Source: Anaerococcus lactolyticus ATCC 51172 | GTDB taxonomy: Bacteria; Bacillota; Clostridia; Tissierellales; Peptoniphilaceae | Direction of reading: 5' to 3' | NCBI RefSeq assembly: GCF_000156575.1 | Contig: NZ_GG666046.1 | Location: forward strand, 343,578 to 407,577 | DNA length: 64,000 nucleotides | Shown here: piece by piece, positions 25,092 through 35,183 of the stretch | Numbering within the stretch: position 1 is the stretch's first letter | Layout: each line of letters begins with the position of its first letter | Position numbers and translations under genes: made by a program | The notes under the pieces: model-generated | Told to the model about the DNA's origin: nothing | The model's database searches: none | Seen by the model: the letters and a program-made list of their open reading frames with translations, nothing else

Positions 25092-28000
25092 CCTGGCAAA
25101 ATTAATTAAAGTTGAAGGAAATTTATATACTATCATAAGTGCGACTTATTTCCAAAAAGAAAACCTACTAGAAATTAAAATCAAGGCAGCAAACCCACTA
25201 GATTCTCGCCTTGAGAAAGAGTTGAGATCGTATTTTTCCTATGTAGACCTTAAAATCATCTATGAAAAAATTATGCCACCTAGCTATGATGACTACATCC
25301 CAGAATATGAGGGAGAGGTTGAATATGAAGATGTTCGCGACAACCTAAATGACGTAATTTTTAAGGAAGAAAATCCTGCTCTAAAGAGCGTTCAACCTAT
25401 TGAAAATGAACCGATTGTTGAGCTTGTTGAGGAAAATAATCAGCCAATCCCTGTTACAGATGATAAGGCTCTTGAAGTTTTTAAGTCAAGCCAAGATGGT
25501 CCTTTAAGTGAAGATGAATTTGCCGAGGATAAACAAAATCCTAGTGAAAGTGATCAAGCTCGCCAAAATTTAACACCAGATGATTTAAAAGGAGCAGCTT
25601 TAGAAGCAGAAGATTTAAAAGCAGATGAAGAAGAAGAAAATGATTTAGGAGTGGAAGCTAAGGAGGAAACTTCTTCTTTTGAGGACCTCAAAAAAGCCAA
25701 GGAGGCCCAACTTCAAAGAAAGATAGCCCAAGCCCTCAATTACCAAAATAAGCAAAAGGAAAAGGAAGAGGCAAAGAAGAACACAGATGGTCTAAATTTT
25801 GGCAGAAAAATTAAGGCAGAGCCAATTCAAATAGAGGATATTTATGACAAAAAAGGAATGACCAACTCCCTAATCGGTACAATTTACGGTCTTAGCTGTC
25901 TTGAAACCAAGTCAGGATATTTTATCTATACCTTTGATTTGGAGGATAAGACTGATGCTATTTCCTGCAAGCTTTTTGCCAACAAGAAAAATAATTTCAA
26001 ACTTGAAGACTTGAAAGATGGGATGGCTGTTCAAGTAGAAGGAGTTTTAAATTTTGATGACTATGCCAAGGAAGATGTCTTTACAGTTAATTCTATAACA
26101 ATAGCCATAATTTCAAAGAAAGTAGACTTGGCAGCTGATAAGAGGTTCGAACTTGAGCTTCATTCCAAATATACCAACCTTGACGGCTTTGTGGATGACG
26201 GCGATCTCTTGCCTGTCCTTAAGGAATGGGGTTGGGATACAATTGGTATCACCGATACTGAAAATCTCCAGGTTTTGCCTTATGTTTATGACACCTACAA
26301 GAAAAACGGTATTAGGGTTTTAAATGGGGCAGAATTATTGCTTGTAGAAGATGATTTGAGGATTTTAACCAATCTTTCTGGCAAAGACTTGCCTACTTTT
26401 AAAAATCTCGAAGACGGGTCTTTTGTTGTATTCGATATAGAAACTACAGGACTTTTAAAATACAGGGATGCGATTACAGAAATCGGTGCTGTGAGGGTGG
26501 AAAATGGAGAAATAACTGAAACCTATAACCAATTAATAAACCCAGAAAGAATCCTACCTGAAAAGATTGTAGAAATTACTGGAATCACCGATGCTATGCT
26601 TGCTGATAAACCAAAAATTGACGAGGTCTTGCCAGGATTTTTAGACTTTTGTGGCGATAGCCTAATAGTAGGTCAAAATACAGACTTTGACGTAGGTTTC
26701 ATCAGAGAAAACGCCAAGAGATTGGGACTTAAATTTGATCCAATTTATCTTGATACCCTTCCAATGGCCCGCGCCCTCTTTGATGATATGGGGAAATTCT
26801 CTCTTGATAAGATTGCAAGAAAGCTTGATATACCAGCCTTCAACCACCACAGGGCAAGCGACGATGCGAGGGCTACTGCCCAAATTTTCATCAAGATGTA
26901 TAAGATGATTATGGAAGAGGAAGGTCTTAATCTTTCAAAAATTAATAGGCTTAAGACAAATTATCCAAAGGCAAAGCATGAGACTTTTTCCGCCCTCGCC
27001 TTTGCCAAGGATAAGACAGGGCTTAAAAATCTTTACAAGTTAATTTCCGAATCAAGGATGAACTACATGGCCAATGGCGAAGCTAGAACACCTATGTCTG
27101 TCCTTGAAAAATACAGGGAAGGTTTGGTTTTGGGTACTGGTGGAGCAGAGGGAATGCTTTTTGAATACATCCTAGGCGATAGAAGCGAGATGCAAATCAA
27201 AAAAGTCCTAGACCTTTTTGATTTTTATCAGGTAGAGCCTGTTTCTATGTTTTTGGATAAGGTAGAAAGTGGTAAAATCGACTCCCTAGCCCAAGTTAAG
27301 GAAATAAACCAGAAGATAATTGATTTTGGTGAAGAAAGGGGCAAACTTGTGGCAGCCACAGGTGGGGTGAGATACCTTGATCCGGGCGACTACAAGCTAA
27401 GAAATGTCCTCAAAAAGGGTTCCTTCTTCTTTTATAAGGAAAACAGACCTCTTTATTATTTAAGGACCACAGATGAAATGCTTGGTGAATTTTCTTACCT
27501 AGGAGATACTAAGGCCTACGAACTTGTAATTAGAAATCCAAAGAAAATTGTGGCAGGGCTTGAAGATATAAGACCAATTCCTCATGGGACCTTCCCACCA
27601 AAAATCGCTGGTTCTGAGGAAATGCTAAGAGATACTTGCTTTAAAAAAGCTCACGAAATTTACGGTGACCCTTTGCCAAAAATTGTCCAAGATAGGCTTG
27701 ATAGGGAACTTCATTCGATTATTTCAAATGGTTACGCAGTTTTATATATTATTGCCCAGAAACTTGTAAAAAAATCCAACGAAGACGGTTACCTTGTAGG
27801 GTCTAGGGGCTCTGTAGGTTCATCTTTTGCAGCAACTATGGCTGACATTACAGAAGTAAACCCTCTTTCTCCTCACTATATTTGTCCATCTTGCAAGCAT
27901 TCGGAATTTTTCGAGGAAGACTTGTTGGGTTCTGGTATAGATTATCCAGATAAGGATTGTCCAGTATGTGGGACACCTATGCACAAGGATGGTCACAATA

Positions 28001-29472
28001 TCCCGTTTGAAGTATTTTTAGGTTTTGAAGGTGACAAGGAACCAGATATAGACTTAAACTTTGCCGGTGAATACCAACCAACCATTCACAAGTACACCGA
28101 AGTACTTTTCGGTGAGGGCAAGGTTTTTAGGGCGGGAACAATTGGAAAAATCCAAGATAACACTGCCTTTGGTTATATCAAAAAATACATGGAAGAAAAT
28201 AACCTAAACTTAACCAACGCCCAGGTCAGAAAACTCCAAAGGGGTCTTAAGGATGTAAAAAGGTCAACAGGCCAACACCCAGGTGGGCTTATCGTTGTGC
28301 CAGATGATATAGAAGTTTTCGATATTTGTCCAATCCAATATCCGGCAGATGACCCAGCTAGTGGCAACAAGACTACCCATTTCCCATACAGGGTAATGGA
28401 GGAAACTCTCTTGAAACTTGACCTTTTGGGCCACGATGTGCCTTCAGTTATTAGGCACCTCCAAGACCTAACAGGAACAGATCCACTAAAAATAAAGATG
28501 GACGACAAAGACGTAATGAAGATTTTCTCCTGCACAGAACCCCTTAAAATCAAACACGATTTTTCAAATAACGATATAGGAACCCTTGGTATCCCTGAAT
28601 TTGGGACAAACTTCGTTCGTGGCATGCTTAAGGACACCTATCCTAAAAAGTTTTCTGAGATGGCGAGGATTTCTGGTCTTTCCCATGGAACCAACGTTTG
28701 GCTTAACAATGCACAAGATATAATCAAGTCCAATACAGCTGGCTTCAATGAGATTATTTCAACCAGAGATGATATAATGAATGCCCTTATTCAAGAAGGT
28801 CTTGATAAGAAAAAGTCCTTTATGATCATGGAAAAAGTTCGTAAGGGCAAGGGACTTAGCGAGGAAGAGATTGACTATATGAGGGAAAATGGAGTCAAGG
28901 ACTGGTATATAGATTCTTGTCTTAAGATTGCCTATCTTTTCCCAAAGGCCCACGCCGTTGCCTATTGTTTGATGAGCTACAGGATTGCCTACTACAAGGT
29001 TTACTATCCTGAGGCTTTCTACGCCTCATATTTCTCATCAAAATTAGGGGACTTCACCTATTCTACAATCATATCTGGCCTTGAATCTGTCCAGATGGCC
29101 TTAAATGCCTACAAGGAAATGTTTAACATAAGCAAGAGAGATCAGGATTTAAGGACAGTCCTCGAAGTGGCAGAAGAAATGCACGCTAGGGAAATAAAAA
29201 TTAGTAAGGCTGATATTTACGAATCTGATGCCACAAAATTTTTGATTAAGGACGGAGCAATCCTCCCACCTTTGGCTGCAGTTGATGACGTCAGCGAGGC
29301 TATGGCAAAGGATATAGTTGAAGAAAGGGCAAAAGGCGATTTTATTTCTATAGAAGACCTCACATCTAGGACTTCTGTAAATAAAAATGCCCTCAAAAGT
29401 CTGAAAGACTTGGGAATCATAGAAGGTATTCAAGAAGAAAATCAGATGAGCCTTTTTGACGGCTTGTTCTAA
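25081..29472 (+). CDS. polC: DNA polymerase III alpha subunit, PolC type
   Basis: Gram-positive replicative polymerase of 1463 residues. The order is an acidic, low-complexity N-terminal third (to about 200), an OB domain (about 250-345), a split PHP domain, a DEDDh proofreading exonuclease inserted at about 450-620 (FDIETTGL with D452 and E454), the polymerase with DxD at D989/D991 (PDIDLNF), and the zinc-finger-like CPSCKH...CPVCGTP. The exonuclease and polymerase sites look intact. The PHP domain has lost ligand positions: E359 where HxH is usual, T393 in place of the His of TDH, and R764 in place of the His in the late V-H-Y-L strand. Last gene of the operon. Confidence 0.97.
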   Translation: MKIDLAKLIKVEGNLYTIISATYFQKENLLEIKIKAANPLDSRLEKELRSYFSYVDLKIIYEKIMPPSYDDYIPEYEGEVEYEDVRDNLNDVIFKEENPALKSVQPIENEPIVELVEENNQPIPVTDDKALEVFKSSQDGPLSEDEFAEDKQNPSESDQARQNLTPDDLKGAALEAEDLKADEEEENDLGVEAKEETSSFEDLKKAKEAQLQRKIAQALNYQNKQKEKEEAKKNTDGLNFGRKIKAEPIQIEDIYDKKGMTNSLIGTIYGLSCLETKSGYFIYTFDLEDKTDAISCKLFANKKNNFKLEDLKDGMAVQVEGVLNFDDYAKEDVFTVNSITIAIISKKVDLAADKRFELELHSKYTNLDGFVDDGDLLPVLKEWGWDTIGITDTENLQVLPYVYDTYKKNGIRVLNGAELLLVEDDLRILTNLSGKDLPTFKNLEDGSFVVFDIETTGLLKYRDAITEIGAVRVENGEITETYNQLINPERILPEKIVEITGITDAMLADKPKIDEVLPGFLDFCGDSLIVGQNTDFDVGFIRENAKRLGLKFDPIYLDTLPMARALFDDMGKFSLDKIARKLDIPAFNHHRASDDARATAQIFIKMYKMIMEEEGLNLSKINRLKTNYPKAKHETFSALAFAKDKTGLKNLYKLISESRMNYMANGEARTPMSVLEKYREGLVLGTGGAEGMLFEYILGDRSEMQIKKVLDLFDFYQVEPVSMFLDKVESGKIDSLAQVKEINQKIIDFGEERGKLVAATGGVRYLDPGDYKLRNVLKKGSFFFYKENRPLYYLRTTDEMLGEFSYLGDTKAYELVIRNPKKIVAGLEDIRPIPHGTFPPKIAGSEEMLRDTCFKKAHEIYGDPLPKIVQDRLDRELHSIISNGYAVLYIIAQKLVKKSNEDGYLVGSRGSVGSSFAATMADITEVNPLSPHYICPSCKHSEFFEEDLLGSGIDYPDKDCPVCGTPMHKDGHNIPFEVFLGFEGDKEPDIDLNFAGEYQPTIHKYTEVLFGEGKVFRAGTIGKIQDNTAFGYIKKYMEENNLNLTNAQVRKLQRGLKDVKRSTGQHPGGLIVVPDDIEVFDICPIQYPADDPASGNKTTHFPYRVMEETLLKLDLLGHDVPSVIRHLQDLTGTDPLKIKMDDKDVMKIFSCTEPLKIKHDFSNNDIGTLGIPEFGTNFVRGMLKDTYPKKFSEMARISGLSHGTNVWLNNAQDIIKSNTAGFNEIISTRDDIMNALIQEGLDKKKSFMIMEKVRKGKGLSEEEIDYMRENGVKDWYIDSCLKIAYLFPKAHAVAYCLMSYRIAYYKVYYPEAFYASYFSSKLGDFTYSTIISGLESVQMALNAYKEMFNISKRDQDLRTVLEVAEEMHAREIKISKADIYESDATKFLIKDGAILPPLAAVDDVSEAMAKDIVEERAKGDFISIEDLTSRTSVNKNALKSLKDLGIIEGIQEENQMSLFDGLF

Positions 29473-29480
29473 GAAAAAAA

Positions 29481-29521
29481 CTGTTGGAGAGAAGTTTTGC
29501 TTCTTCCAACAGATTTTTTTT
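29481..29521. terminator. Bidirectional terminator between polC and the ABC permease gene
   Basis: CTGTTGGAgAGAAG and CTTCTTCCAACAG form a long stem with a short loop. A runs precede it and T runs follow, so it serves both convergent transcripts. Confidence 0.88.
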
Positions 29522-31757
29522 ACCCATTTATAATTTTCAATTCCTTTACCATATCAATTTTTGAAATTTTTCTTTTTTCAAGCACTTGGACTAGGATAAA
29601 TATTAGTAAGCTAAGACCTATGGCTTCGATAAAACTTATAAGTGGAATATTTATTTCTACATAGGCATCTAGTTTTGTGATAGCATATCTTGTCATAGTT
29701 CTTATCAAAAAGTCCATCATAGGAATCATGATGATTTCAAAGACTAGGAGGATAAGGAAGATAGGATTTGTGTAAATTGCAGTGCTTTCCCTAGCTCTTA
29801 TGCCAAAGACTTTTAGGTAGGAGATATTTGTCTTTGACTTATCTATGATTAGACTGGTTACCAAATATGAAATGATAAGGTAAAAAACGAGGGTTACGAC
29901 CAATAGACTATCGAAGACACCACCAAAGGAATCTAGGAAGTGGGCCATGAACTTATTCATATCTTCCTTGTTAATTTCATTGATTAAGATATTTTTGTCA
30001 ATACTTAGCCTTTGGCTAGACCCGTAAGCGTTGAAATAATCCTTATCCAGACCCAGAATTTTATTTATATTTTCCCTTTTACCAAGGATTTGAAACTGGT
30101 TGTTGTCCTTATCTATAGATTTTATCTTAAGTTTAACTTTGTCATAATTGAAATTTTCTATGGCATCAATCTCATCACCAACCTTTAACTTATAAACTTT
30201 GGCAAGACCATTTGAAATTATTACATCTTTCTTATCCAAATTTCCAATAGCCAAATCCTTATATTTTGAATCGGCATCTACTCCTAGGCACTGGATTTTT
30301 TTCATATTAAAATCTACCAAGTCAAAGCTAAGCATAGAAATTTTATCTGCTTTGATTTTAGGGTCTGGGGCTTTTACCAGATAGGTGTGATCATATTTCA
30401 TTGAATTTTTGACTTTTACTGCATAGTCTGTAAAAATTGGCTTGACTCCTAGAGAATAAATCAAAAGGATGTTGGCAAGGCCTATACCAAAAATTAGGCT
30501 GATAATATTGGCCCTATTAGCAAGGATGACCCTTAACCTAAATTTGTTAATAAAGGAAAATTTTTCTAGCTTTACCCTCAATCTTGCTTTTGGTGATTTG
30601 AGTGTATTTCTTAAAAAGTCTATGGCCTTGTGATTAAGGGCCTTACTTATTACAAAGAAATTTATTATTAAATAAATCAAAAGTGGGATAAGGCTGGTTA
30701 GAATAAAGGACCTTAGGTTAAAGGAAACTACGAATTTTGGCAAATCGTAGGACTTGTAGTAGAGGTTGGTGTAGGTTTGGTAGGCATGGGTGTAGGCAAT
30801 GAGATTGCCAATTAGGCAAGCAAGCAGGGTAATGAATATCGGCATTAGCATATAAGATTTTACAAGCTCACTTTTTTTGTAGCCTGAGGCGAGGAGGGTG
30901 CCAATAATTGGAGCTTCTTCTTCAATCATGCTCTTAACTTGGATGGCGCTGATAAAGGCAATAGCTAGGACTAAGACTACCATAAGGGCTGTCATCATTG
31001 GCACATCCCCACCCATGTCTTCTATAAAGTACCTTATGCACTGGTTGTCATAGATTAAAAGCGAATCTGTTACCCTGTTTGTTTTGTTAATAATTTTAAG
31101 CAAGTCTTTTTGCTTATCTCTGGCCTTTGACTTTGGCAAATTTTCCTTATCTTTGTAGGAATATTGGTAGGTGATTTGCTCTGAAATGTTTTTAAGCCCA
31201 TCTTTTGCTACAAGACCCACCCCAAAAAATCCTGGATCCATAACGAGGTCACTGTTGTTTTTAAGGAGGGTTGAGTAGTCCGGAAGGGCAATTAGACCTA
31301 CAATCTTATAATCTTTTCCTTCTAGGCTAAGTGAATCTCCAGTTTTTAGATTATTAGCTCTGGCGTAGTTTGCAGAAAGAGCGATTTCGCCCGTAGTTTG
31401 GGCAAGCTTTCCTTCAAGGATTGATGGAAGGTTGATATTCTCCCTATTCTCAAAGACCCTTAGGGTTTTATTTTTTCCGGAATTTGCTTCTACATAAAAA
31501 TTTTCGTATAGGCTTATCTTCTTATTTTCCAAGTCTTTTTTGACTTTTTCATCTAATCTATCAATACAGGTAAAATTTCCATCTTCAACCTTGCCCTGAT
31601 TTATAAGCTCGTAGTAGAGCTTTTTTGTAGAATCTTGGGCTGTGAAAAATGATGAAGAAAAGATAATTATAAAACAAAGGGCGATGAAAATTGGCAAGAC
31701 CCTGGAAGGATGAAAGTAGACTTGCCTGTAGGCTCTCTTATAAATTGGATTTTTCAT
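29520..31757 (-). CDS. ABC transporter permease, FtsX-like (MacB/SalY type)
   Basis: Membrane protein of about 745 residues with two FtsX-like permease units. An N-terminal helix (RVLPIFIALCFIIIFSSSFF) is followed by a large extracellular domain (about 45-240) and three helices. A second unit with its own extracellular domain ends in three or more helices. It pairs with the ATPase gene directly upstream; the stop and start share one base (TAATG). A TTG at 31763 is an alternative start. Such pairs export lipids or peptides, or act in antimicrobial-peptide response. The Fur-box-like site upstream suggests iron control. Confidence 0.85.
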   Translation of the reverse strand: MKNPIYKRAYRQVYFHPSRVLPIFIALCFIIIFSSSFFTAQDSTKKLYYELINQGKVEDGNFTCIDRLDEKVKKDLENKKISLYENFYVEANSGKNKTLRVFENRENINLPSILEGKLAQTTGEIALSANYARANNLKTGDSLSLEGKDYKIVGLIALPDYSTLLKNNSDLVMDPGFFGVGLVAKDGLKNISEQITYQYSYKDKENLPKSKARDKQKDLLKIINKTNRVTDSLLIYDNQCIRYFIEDMGGDVPMMTALMVVLVLAIAFISAIQVKSMIEEEAPIIGTLLASGYKKSELVKSYMLMPIFITLLACLIGNLIAYTHAYQTYTNLYYKSYDLPKFVVSFNLRSFILTSLIPLLIYLIINFFVISKALNHKAIDFLRNTLKSPKARLRVKLEKFSFINKFRLRVILANRANIISLIFGIGLANILLIYSLGVKPIFTDYAVKVKNSMKYDHTYLVKAPDPKIKADKISMLSFDLVDFNMKKIQCLGVDADSKYKDLAIGNLDKKDVIISNGLAKVYKLKVGDEIDAIENFNYDKVKLKIKSIDKDNNQFQILGKRENINKILGLDKDYFNAYGSSQRLSIDKNILINEINKEDMNKFMAHFLDSFGGVFDSLLVVTLVFYLIISYLVTSLIIDKSKTNISYLKVFGIRARESTAIYTNPIFLILLVFEIIMIPMMDFLIRTMTRYAITKLDAYVEINIPLISFIEAIGLSLLIFILVQVLEKRKISKIDMVKELKIING

Positions 31758-32452
31758 TACCAAGTCACTTCCTTTGCTTGAATTTTCTCATTGTTTTTGA
31801 CATAGGATTTAACCTTGCCATCGTGGATATTTAAGATATAATCGCACATCTTGCTTATCTGGATGTTGTGGCTTGCTATAAGAATGGTAGCCTTATAGTC
31901 ATGGTTCATTTTTTCAAGCAAGTAGAGGACATCTTTGGCACTTTCATAATCGAGTGCACCGGTTGGCTCATCACAAATTAAAATTTCCGGCCTTTTGATA
32001 AGGGCTCTGGCAATCGAGGTTCGCTGAGCCTGACCACCAGAAACTTCATTTGGATACTTGTAAATTTGATCCTTGATTCCCAAGTCATCGACAAGTTTGT
32101 TAATATCGAGTGGATTTTTTGCAAGATACTTGCCTAGTTCTATGTTTTCAAAAATATTTAGGTCGCTAATTAGGTTGTAAAATTGAAAAACAAAGCCCAG
32201 CTTATTTCTTCTGTAGGTTTCCAAATCTTTTTTACTCATGCTGGCTAGATTTTCGCCCAAAATATTAACTTCGCCACTATCAATGCTTTCAATACCACCG
32301 ATTATATTAAGGAGGGTGGACTTGCCAGACCCAGATGGGCCCAAAATACAGATGATTTTCCCACTTTCTATTTCAAGGTCAATATTTTTCAACACTTCAA
32401 TCTTAGCTTGGCCTTGGCCGTAACTTTTACACAAATTTTTTATTTTTATCAT
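31757..32452 (-). CDS. ABC transporter ATP-binding protein (LolD/MacB type)
   Basis: ATPase of 231 residues from the preferred ATG at 32452, which has AGGAGG close upstream. Longer in-frame starts would run through the promoter. Walker A is GPSGSGKST, the Q-loop is FQFYNL, the signature is VSGGQAQR, and Walker B is ILICDEPTGALD. It partners with the FtsX-like permease encoded next. Class and context suggest export or mechanotransmission rather than solute uptake. Confidence 0.93.
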   Translation of the reverse strand: MIKIKNLCKSYGQGQAKIEVLKNIDLEIESGKIICILGPSGSGKSTLLNIIGGIESIDSGEVNILGENLASMSKKDLETYRRNKLGFVFQFYNLISDLNIFENIELGKYLAKNPLDINKLVDDLGIKDQIYKYPNEVSGGQAQRTSIARALIKRPEILICDEPTGALDYESAKDVLYLLEKMNHDYKATILIASHNIQISKMCDYILNIHDGKVKSYVKNNEKIQAKEVTW

Positions 32453-32470
32453 AGGACCTCCTTTTATAAC

Positions 32471-32515
32471 GATAATCTCTATCATTATTATAGCACTGTT
32501 AAAAATCATAGACAA
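32471..32515 (-). promoter_or_regulatory. Promoter with Fur-box-like operator for the ABC transporter
   Basis: On the minus strand TTGTCT (complement of 32510-32515), a 17-base spacer and TATAAT (complement of 32487-32492) form a promoter. Overlapping its downstream part, complement of 32471-32489 reads AATAATGATAGAGATTATC. That agrees with the Fur consensus GATAATGATAATCATTATC at 15 of 19 positions by my count. A metal-responsive Fur-family repressor is the likely regulator. Confidence 0.6.
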
Positions 32516-32542
32516 TAGAAGGTTGCTATTTTAAGAGGATTG

Positions 32543-32612
32543 CAAAAAAAATCTAGAAAATTTTCAACCAGCAATCATGAATTATCTCCGAAGTTGGTTT
32601 TAAATTTTCTAG
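32543..32612 (-). terminator. Terminator after the VWA gene
   Basis: A long stem on the minus strand: CTAGAAAATTT against AAATTTTCTAG (11 pairs), then AACCA against TTGGTT, a loop of about 23 bases, and a run of eight T. Confidence 0.75.
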
Positions 32613-32613
32613 C

Positions 32614-34305
32614 TTATTTTTCTAAAGATTGGATTTGTTTTTTGATAAATTTGCCACAGGCCTTTGCAATTTCAGTCGGTTGGTCGATTTTTATAAACTT
32701 ATTCCTATAAAGGCTTTTGGCGTTGTCTAGGTTATCGCCACTTATGATGGCGGCTATTTGTAGACCTTTTTTTCGAAGGTCATCTAAGTTTTTTCTTGCA
32801 TCAAAAAGACCGATTTCGTCTTGGTAGGGTTTATTGAGCCTAAAATTTTTGGTTATGAGGGGTTTTAGGTCTTGGGGATTGGCGTCGGTGAGGATTAAAG
32901 AAAGGGAATCTTTGATATCCTTATCCAAAATCGCCCTGTAGGCACGAAAAACAAGCCCGTCTCTGTTCCAACCCATGGCCTTAAAACGAAAGATTTTTTT
33001 GATTTCTGCTTTTTCGTCATAGTCTTTGAGGATGGTAAGAATGGTAAAGTCGCCAACAGTTTGAAAGGAGACTACCCTGTTTAAGATAGAGTTATTTTCC
33101 AAAGACTTGGCTAGGATATAGGCTTCGATGGCTACTTCAGATTCCTTCTCGAGCAGGGAAGCAGATCCGTCAACAAGGAGGTCTACCTTCATAGTAGGGT
33201 CAGGTTGGAGGTTTTTTTTCTTAAAAATCTTTGCCTTATCACTTATTTCAGCCTTATAGGCAAGTCTTGGAATAAGTTTGCCTCGGTTGGAGAGGTCTTC
33301 GTCCAAAGAAGAAGTTAGGTTTAATTTAAGTTTGATTTGCTTAGATAAAACTGCTATAGCCCTGGTATAGGCAGATTTGTTAGCCTTAAATTTTAAGAGG
33401 TGTCTGGCTATAGCCTTTTTATTTAAGTCTTGGTCGAGGTCCTTGTCGTTTTCGGTAATGCCCCTGGTATAAAAAAGTCTGGATTTTTTGTGGCTGTCTG
33501 TGCACAAGTCCCTTTCGATACCAAGCCTTATTTTCTCATCAAAAAGAGATTTGCCAAAGGTTTTTTCTATGTAGGCTAGGCTCTCCTTACGTTTTTTAAT
33601 TTTAAAATCTAGGATAAGAGAGCCAATCCCATGTGATTTTTGCATATTTCCGGCAAAATTTGCTGGCATATTTGACCTCTCAAGGCTCACCATGCCAGCA
33701 CTTTCAAAAAGAGAAAGATTTAGGGATGGGATTTTTTTCAAGAGGTCACTCTCCCTATAGCCAAGGTAGGTTTTAAAAAGGCTTATAACTCTGCTTTCTA
33801 CATTAGTTTTATCTGTATCAGCAGGTAGGCTCAATTTTTTGTAGAGGTCCAAGTCTTTTTTTGAAAAATTATTGGTAGGGGCGTCAAGAATTTCCCTCAT
33901 CCTAATTAGTTCTAGCCTGTAAAGTGCGTTTTGCCTAAGGGCAAGGTTTCTCCTTTGAAGGTCGTACTTATCATCCAGAAATTTTTGGGCGTAGGCAATC
34001 CTTAAAGATTTTAAAACTGGTCTTTCGCTTACTTCTTTTTTGTAGGCAAAGTCTTCTAGGATATAGACAAGGGCAAGGTCATACCTATCTCGTCTAAAGT
34101 TATAGGCCCAAGCATCAAAGAGCTTTTGAATTTCTCTTTCGCCTAAATATTTGATGGCAAGACCTATTATCAAATTTATGTAAAAATCAGGATTGCCGTC
34201 AATATTTTCCCCGATAATAAAATTTTCAAAATCATAATTACCGGCTCCTGCCCACTGGATGTTTGCTATTCGATTTTCATAAAGTTTTTCTTTAGGTCTA
34301 TCCAT
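32614..34305 (-). CDS. VWA-domain protein paired with a MoxR ATPase
   Basis: Protein of 563 residues. The N-terminal about 370 residues are helical, charged and not recognised. A von Willebrand factor A domain covers about 375-555, with a MIDAS motif D-x-S-x-S (DGSAS), and a Thr/Asp in later strands (LILTDANP). The start overlaps the upstream MoxR gene by 8 bases. MoxR-VWA pairs (as in NorQ/NorD, CbbQ/CbbO, RavA/ViaA) act as chaperones that insert metals or remodel target enzymes. The target here is unknown; neighbouring genes encode a CC-motif protein and CstA. Confidence 0.75.
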   Translation of the reverse strand: MDRPKEKLYENRIANIQWAGAGNYDFENFIIGENIDGNPDFYINLIIGLAIKYLGEREIQKLFDAWAYNFRRDRYDLALVYILEDFAYKKEVSERPVLKSLRIAYAQKFLDDKYDLQRRNLALRQNALYRLELIRMREILDAPTNNFSKKDLDLYKKLSLPADTDKTNVESRVISLFKTYLGYRESDLLKKIPSLNLSLFESAGMVSLERSNMPANFAGNMQKSHGIGSLILDFKIKKRKESLAYIEKTFGKSLFDEKIRLGIERDLCTDSHKKSRLFYTRGITENDKDLDQDLNKKAIARHLLKFKANKSAYTRAIAVLSKQIKLKLNLTSSLDEDLSNRGKLIPRLAYKAEISDKAKIFKKKNLQPDPTMKVDLLVDGSASLLEKESEVAIEAYILAKSLENNSILNRVVSFQTVGDFTILTILKDYDEKAEIKKIFRFKAMGWNRDGLVFRAYRAILDKDIKDSLSLILTDANPQDLKPLITKNFRLNKPYQDEIGLFDARKNLDDLRKKGLQIAAIISGDNLDNAKSLYRNKFIKIDQPTEIAKACGKFIKKQIQSLEK

Positions 34306-35182
34306 TTATCAGGTCTTTTTGGTAAATATTATCTGGAAAACGAGCCTTAAGCAGGTCTTCAATTAGGTCAGCTTCATAGTCATCGAAAATTTTATTGACT
34401 AAGCAAAGCCTCATCGCTTCTTTAAATTCAAGGCCTTCCTTCACTAGGTCTAGGCCATCGAAAATCCCCCTCAAATCTGGGGCAGTGTCAGAAATTTCGT
34501 GGGCATTAGCCTTATCTTTCAAATCCTTAAAAAAGTTTGCAATGTCGGTTAAGTACCTATCTTTAAGGTCAGGGTAGTGGGTCTTGATGAGGTTTACTAA
34601 ATCACTATCAGATATCCTTGGCATTTTAATAATGGCAAACCTCGACAAAAGTGCTTCATTTAGGTCACGAGTACCTTCGTAGCCGTAGTTCATAGTTGCG
34701 ATAAAACGGGTGGCCGGATGGACATTAATTAGTTTATATCCTGGTATATCAATCCTCCTCCTGTAGTCAAGGACAGAATGGAGGACTGCCATTGCTTCGT
34801 TTTTTGCCATATTGATTTCATCAAGGACAGCAAAACCACCATAGCGACTTGCAAGGCTTATAGGGCCTTCCCTGAAGGTGACAGACCCAGATTTTAGGGT
34901 GTCATCACCGATGAGGCTTGAAGCATCAACGCTTACGTGAAAGGAAATATTCCACATAGGACGGGCAAAAAGATAGGCCAAATTTTCTGCGAGAACATTC
35001 TTACCTGTAGCTTTTTCTCCAACAAGCAGGATGTTTTTGCCGGATAGAATTGCTGCAATCGCTTCTTCTAGAACATCATCTCCCATATACAAGAATTTTG
35101 GCTTTGGAATCCTTTCTACAAGGTCACTATCGATGGGGTATTTATTTTTAAATTCATCTATTTTTTTATTGAAATTTTCCAT
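34298..35182 (-). CDS. MoxR-family AAA+ ATPase
   Basis: ATPase of 294 residues: Walker A GEKATGKN, Walker B AVLDEINMA, sensor 1 region ATMNYGYEG, and an arginine-finger region LLSRFAIIKMP. It belongs to the MoxR/CbbQ/NorQ group, AAA+ ATPases that work with VWA partners. The partner gene overlaps its 3' end. The start is one base from the end of the small CC-motif gene. Confidence 0.88.
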   Translation of the reverse strand: MENFNKKIDEFKNKYPIDSDLVERIPKPKFLYMGDDVLEEAIAAILSGKNILLVGEKATGKNVLAENLAYLFARPMWNISFHVSVDASSLIGDDTLKSGSVTFREGPISLASRYGGFAVLDEINMAKNEAMAVLHSVLDYRRRIDIPGYKLINVHPATRFIATMNYGYEGTRDLNEALLSRFAIIKMPRISDSDLVNLIKTHYPDLKDRYLTDIANFFKDLKDKANAHEISDTAPDLRGIFDGLDLVKEGLEFKEAMRLCLVNKIFDDYEADLIEDLLKARFPDNIYQKDLING

Positions 35183-35183
35183 C

